Origin: Gymnorhina tibicen
Taxonomy: Eukaryota; Chordata; Aves; Passeriformes; Artamidae
Length of the DNA stretch: 64,000 nt
NCBI GenBank assembly: GCA_013399875.1
Contig: VXAZ01000263.1
Coordinates: 249,262 to 313,261, forward strand
Reading direction: 5' to 3'
Below are positions 60,527 through 64,000 of the stretch, piece after piece. The translations under genes were made by a program, and so were the position numbers. The stretch's first letter is position 1; the number at the start of each line of letters is the position of its first letter. The notes under the pieces are model-generated. The model was not told the DNA's origin, did not search any database, and saw only the letters and a program-made list of their open reading frames with translations.

Positions 60527-60614
60527 TTAAGTTTCAGATTTATGATTGTTTTCCTCTAGTTTTTTGTTTTCTTCTATATTTCCAAGATCTTTGTCTACAT
60601 GTTTTGATGCTGTC
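60527..60614 (-). CDS. ALCAM: ALCAM final coding exon: cytoplasmic tail and stop
   Basis: ALCAM (CD166; chicken BEN/DM-GRASP/SC1) is a five-Ig-domain type I membrane adhesion protein that binds itself and CD6 at cell contacts, including axon fascicles and the immune synapse. This - strand exon (60500-60614, coding part to 60527) begins after the acceptor ctttgcattatag with one base of a split codon. It then encodes TASKHVDKDLGNIEENKKLE and ENNHKSET before TAA at 60527-60529. It matches the mammalian cytoplasmic tail TASKHVNKDLGNMEENKKLEENNHKTEA as I recall it, with conservative changes. The end is SET rather than TEA, which may alter the C-terminal PDZ-type ligand. The upstream exon with the transmembrane helix and KKSK stop-transfer residues is not in the window, so the preceding intron runs past 64000. 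The identification rests on 28 residues, but the match is close to continuous. Confidence 0.93.
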
Positions 60615-63600
60615 CTATAATGCAAAGGAAGGGCATTTTTGTGTGTCTACAGCATTTTTTTCCATCCTCATATTAATGACACTGCCTCCTCCCCTCACAG
60701 TGAACAGAAAATTTTGACAGTTCTGTTCTGAGCAGAGCAACAGGTTTGCATAAGTCTGTAAATAGGGCAGTGACAGCAGATCCCCCACTGGTGTGAGTAC
60801 CACAAGAAGTATTGCAGCAGGGCTGTGTGTGTTTGATTTACCTCCTGAAGAACTCAGAATTATTCTGAGCCAGCAGACATTTAGTAAGGTTAAACCAGTT
60901 GTGGAGATCCATGTTTCTTGAGAAAGTAATTGTGCAGCTTGTTTCAATAAACACAAGTCTGCTTTAAGGTGTACTAGAACGTTATAAGTGTGGCTAAGAT
61001 ATCTTGATCAACACAGCAGTCTTTTGTGTACTTGTAGTTAATGACTTTCAGAGCCCGTGCCAAACGGAAGCTCTTTAAATGTGAAGAAATTCATGGCAAC
61101 ACTGAAAAAAAATCCCACTCTGGCTTCTAGGTCTGTGCTAGCTATGACTGACAAGCTTTGGGTAAAGATGAGATTCTGTAAATGTTTGAGGGGGGGAAAA
61201 AAAAGAGGTATGCCTCATTTAAAATAGCAGGTCTTCCTTAATGCAAGTAGTGGTGATGAATTAATGAGTTAAGTGCTTAGTTTAGCTTAGCACAATAAAA
61301 CCACTATGCCATTCATTTAATCTGTGAGAAGCCTCACTGTCTGCCAAGGTGAAAGATTCCTGCAGTGCTGTGATAACATTTTGAAGGCCCCAATTTTGAA
61401 AATGTAAATGGGCAAATGTGTTTGAGTGGGACAAAGTAAATCCCTTGTGTCAAAGCAGATTATCGTATCTGCATTTTCTCTGCAGATAATTTGTTTCCCC
61501 TACAGAAAAGTGAGGTCTGTTGTGACAGATTGATGCCAATGCTCACCCTCGCTGCAGGGTAAAGACCCGGAGTGACGCTGACTTGCAAAATACAATGAAG
61601 ACACAGGTTAGGGAGATAGTGGGACATGTCACGCTGACACCATGCAGGTATGCACCTCCCGAAGCACAAGGCAGAACTATTGCTAGTGGGGGGTTCCTGT
61701 GCGCATCCTCCATCTGAGCAAAGGCCGGGAGCAGCGGCTGTGCATGCCCTGAGCTGAAATACCCTTGGAGCAGTGCTGCTGAGACAGCACCGTTCAGTCT
61801 TTGTCTCCAAAGAGCTCCTGAGGGGGTGCCAGTGCCCCTGATCCCCCCCCACCTCTGGGAGTGCTGCTGAAATGCTGCTCTCAGGGCTGGGGAGCACATC
61901 TTGAGGTGGAGTGCCAGGGGAGCATGGGATTCTGGATCTCAAATCTCATAGGCTACACTGAAAGGGGCCACTCTAAAATCTTTTTGGTTTTAGAGGAGGT
62001 TATTTCCTGAGGGACTATAAGTTTTAATGTTTTAAAGCAGCATTTACCTTTTGCTGTTGGTTTAGGGTGCCTCTTATATTTGTGTGACTGACAGGAAGGT
62101 GTCATGCTGAAAACCCATTTACTGAAAAGATCTGAGCTCCTTTTTATTACAGGCAAATTTAATTTTAAAAGTGCTGAGATAGTATTACAAAGTAACTTAT
62201 TCTACAGTGGTAAATTTCTATTGTGCAGTAACATCCTATTTTTTTCTGGCATTCAAAACCTGGAACACATGACATGTATAAAAGGAAAGGATGTGAGATG
62301 CAATGAAAAAGAAAATTCAGTGCTTTGGTAGACACTGACCTTCTGTGAGCTTAATAACCTTTCACAAATCTCTTTAATCCTAACAAAAAAGAAACGACCT
62401 CTCAAAAAAATCCCTTGAAAATTAAAAAAGTTTTTAATTTAAATTTAAAACATGTTTGGTTTAGGTTGAGCACATAATTTGGCTTGTCACGTGGCTAATG
62501 AGTCTTTTCCATAAATAAGTCTCACAAAATTGGAGACAATAGGGAAAGAGACAAAAAGCTGAAAGAATCTGTACTCAGGCAATTACCTGAGCTGAAATGA
62601 GTTGGATGTGAGAAAGCAGTATCATGCACGTCTGTCCTCCTGTAACTGCTAATGTCTGCTCTTGGTGACTGGATAGACTACTGCCATGGCTCACTGGGAT
62701 CCTTTTCTTTTGGCCTCTTATCAAGAGTTTTACAGTGCCCAAAGCAGACTGAATCTCATATAACCTGACACTTACAGCAGAGGGAACCGTCTGGTCTTTG
62801 AGGTTAAAAGTATTCAATGGCTAATGTCAGGATATTCTGCAGTGTGATCAGGTTTTGATTTTTAAAGTAATCTATTTTAGTTCTGCATTCAGTGAAACTA
62901 GATGTCACCTTTATTTTCCTAAAGCCACAATGGGCAAAAATGGAATACTCAAAGGGCAAAACTGACTTTGAAAGAGGCAGGTGCTCCAGAACTCTTTTGG
63001 AGGATGTTACAAACCACTTGCTTGAAATGAGAGCAGCAGCGGTTTTTCATGTCTGACAATCAGATGGATTTCGATTCTCAATGCCTGAGACTGAAATGCA
63101 GCCGTTTATTTATGACGGTTCAGTGATCCTGCTGACCTGGTTTTTTGTTCCCCAAATACCATTATCTAGGCAGATTCACCACCTCAGCACAAACAATGCT
63201 GCTGCCTTTTTTAGTGCTATCTAAATAGTGTCATTAAGAGACACAGGAGTTATTTTGCAGAGTTGCAGCAGTGTGATCCAGTGGCAGTGCTCTGCCAACA
63301 GCAGAGGCACAGCCACCCCTGGCATGGCACCAATCCCCAGGGCTCGACAGACGTGGCTTGGGTTTGTAACAGAAATGTCTCAGAACAGGGGTTCCATCAC
63401 TTCCTGAGGTGACTTCAGGCACAGGACAAATGGTCCTTTTCCAGCTTAACATCCAACAACAGTTTTTCCTTACTTTTTTTTGTGCATTAACTCTTGTCAG
63501 TTTGCTCCATTTGCAATTCAAGAGCGACTTCCTGATAATATCTGAGCAGGTGGGCAATGGAGTCCAAATGGATAGAAATATTCCCAAGGATTTGCCCAAA

Positions 63601-64000
63601 AGGGAAGACAGCCCACTTTGCCCAGGCCTGGAGCACTCTCACACATTATCTGCAGCTCCACAAAAAAAGCCCACACCTTTGTATGCTGTTGTTCTGAAGA
63701 GTGAGAAGTTGGTTGTATGAGTTTACTCACTCAACTTTTCTTTTTCTTTAAATTAATTTGTAAATCATGGATCATTCTGAGCTCTTGCTAAAATTATGAC
63801 TCATATTTAATATTTATCTGTTCTTGCTCCTCAGGAAAATAATTATCCGCAGGGAATCCTAATCAAAATCTCTCTGCAAGTAGCACCAAAGTGAGATTTT
63901 TAGCATTCTTTGGCATGTGTGTACTGCGGGGCCACTATTTTCATGGATCTTGTTCAGATACTGAAAAATGTTCATAGCACTGTTTGTAATATGAAGACCA
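60615..64000 (-). other. ALCAM: ALCAM intron (partial) upstream of the tail exon
   Basis: Intronic sequence on the - strand ends in ttcctttgcattatag at 60615. I searched both the open frames and the raw sequence for the transmembrane exon (a GIVVGLLLAALVAGVVYW-like helix) and the short alternative exon before it, and found neither. A GC-richer segment at about 61540-61930 produces overlapping frames on the - strand with no recognisable domain. A spliceable-looking open segment at 62587-62795 was considered and rejected. Confidence 0.7.

Noticed and set aside
61460..61942. 160- and 118-codon overlapping frames on the - strand
   Set aside because: No recognisable domain, mutually overlapping, in a locally GC-richer part of the ALCAM intron. 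Neither gives an ALCAM Ig or transmembrane exon.
62587..62795. Spliceable-looking open segment on the - strand (frame 62575-62817) with an acceptor, a CAG|gtaatt donor and a phase compatible with the exon at 58920
   Set aside because: At first it seemed the penultimate exon of an unknown gene. The exon at 60500-60614 was then identified as the ALCAM tail, and that exon joins 58920. This segment does not match any ALCAM region I know and lies where the ALCAM intron should be.
1..64000. Bacterial-type features (operons, CRISPR arrays, attachment sites), tRNA and rRNA genes
   Set aside because: The window is clearly a vertebrate nuclear region with split genes. No array of spaced repeats, cloverleaf or rRNA sequence was seen.

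Overview
The window is vertebrate nuclear DNA, almost certainly from a bird. Genes are short exons spread over AT-rich introns. Two CR1 LINE 3' ends carry the usual ATTCTRTGATTCTGTG-like tail, and intron 8 holds a solo retroviral LTR. The two recognisable genes are CBLB on the + strand and ALCAM on the - strand. They converge tail to tail, as I recall for human 3q13.11. The exact species cannot be read from this.

Region 1 (1-30297) is the 3' half of CBLB. It has nine coding exons (numbered 1-9 here, for this window only), all with compatible phases: 186+366+95+144+80+132+141+120+263 nt, or 508 codons plus a stop. They encode everything after the RING finger: the proline-rich SH3-binding region, the tyrosine motifs, the PKPLPR motif for CIN85-type SH3 domains, and the C-terminal UBA domain. 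The N-terminal TKB and RING exons lie upstream of the window. Introns hold little that I recognise except in intron 8, which has an antisense solo LTR (24374-24789) and a sense CR1 (about 26213-26856).

Region 2 (30298 to about 56600) is the CBLB 3' UTR followed by roughly 25 kb of intergenic DNA. I find no convincing gene there. It contains a second CR1 end, an (AT)n microsatellite, a G-quadruplex motif, two perfect inverted repeats, a CpG-dense patch near 47.7 kb, and a few homeodomain-motif-rich AT blocks that look like conserved non-coding elements.

Region 3 (about 56600-64000, - strand) is the 3' end of ALCAM (chicken BEN/DM-GRASP/SC1). The exon at 60500-60614 encodes the cytoplasmic tail and the stop. 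It has a strong splice donor 27 nt after the stop. A strong acceptor at 58920 opens a terminal 3' UTR exon of about 2.3 kb. The transmembrane and Ig-domain exons lie beyond 64000.

The most unusual observation is in ALCAM. After the normal stop, the same reading frame stays open across the splice junction for 56 more codons, with an internal ATG in good context, ending at 58777. This is either a downstream ORF or readthrough extension, or a by-product of RNA-level conservation in the 3' UTR. Codon-level comparison would decide. Functionally, CBLB (a ubiquitin ligase that restrains T-cell receptor signalling) and ALCAM (an adhesion molecule and CD6 ligand) both act at the immune synapse, but nothing here shows shared regulation.
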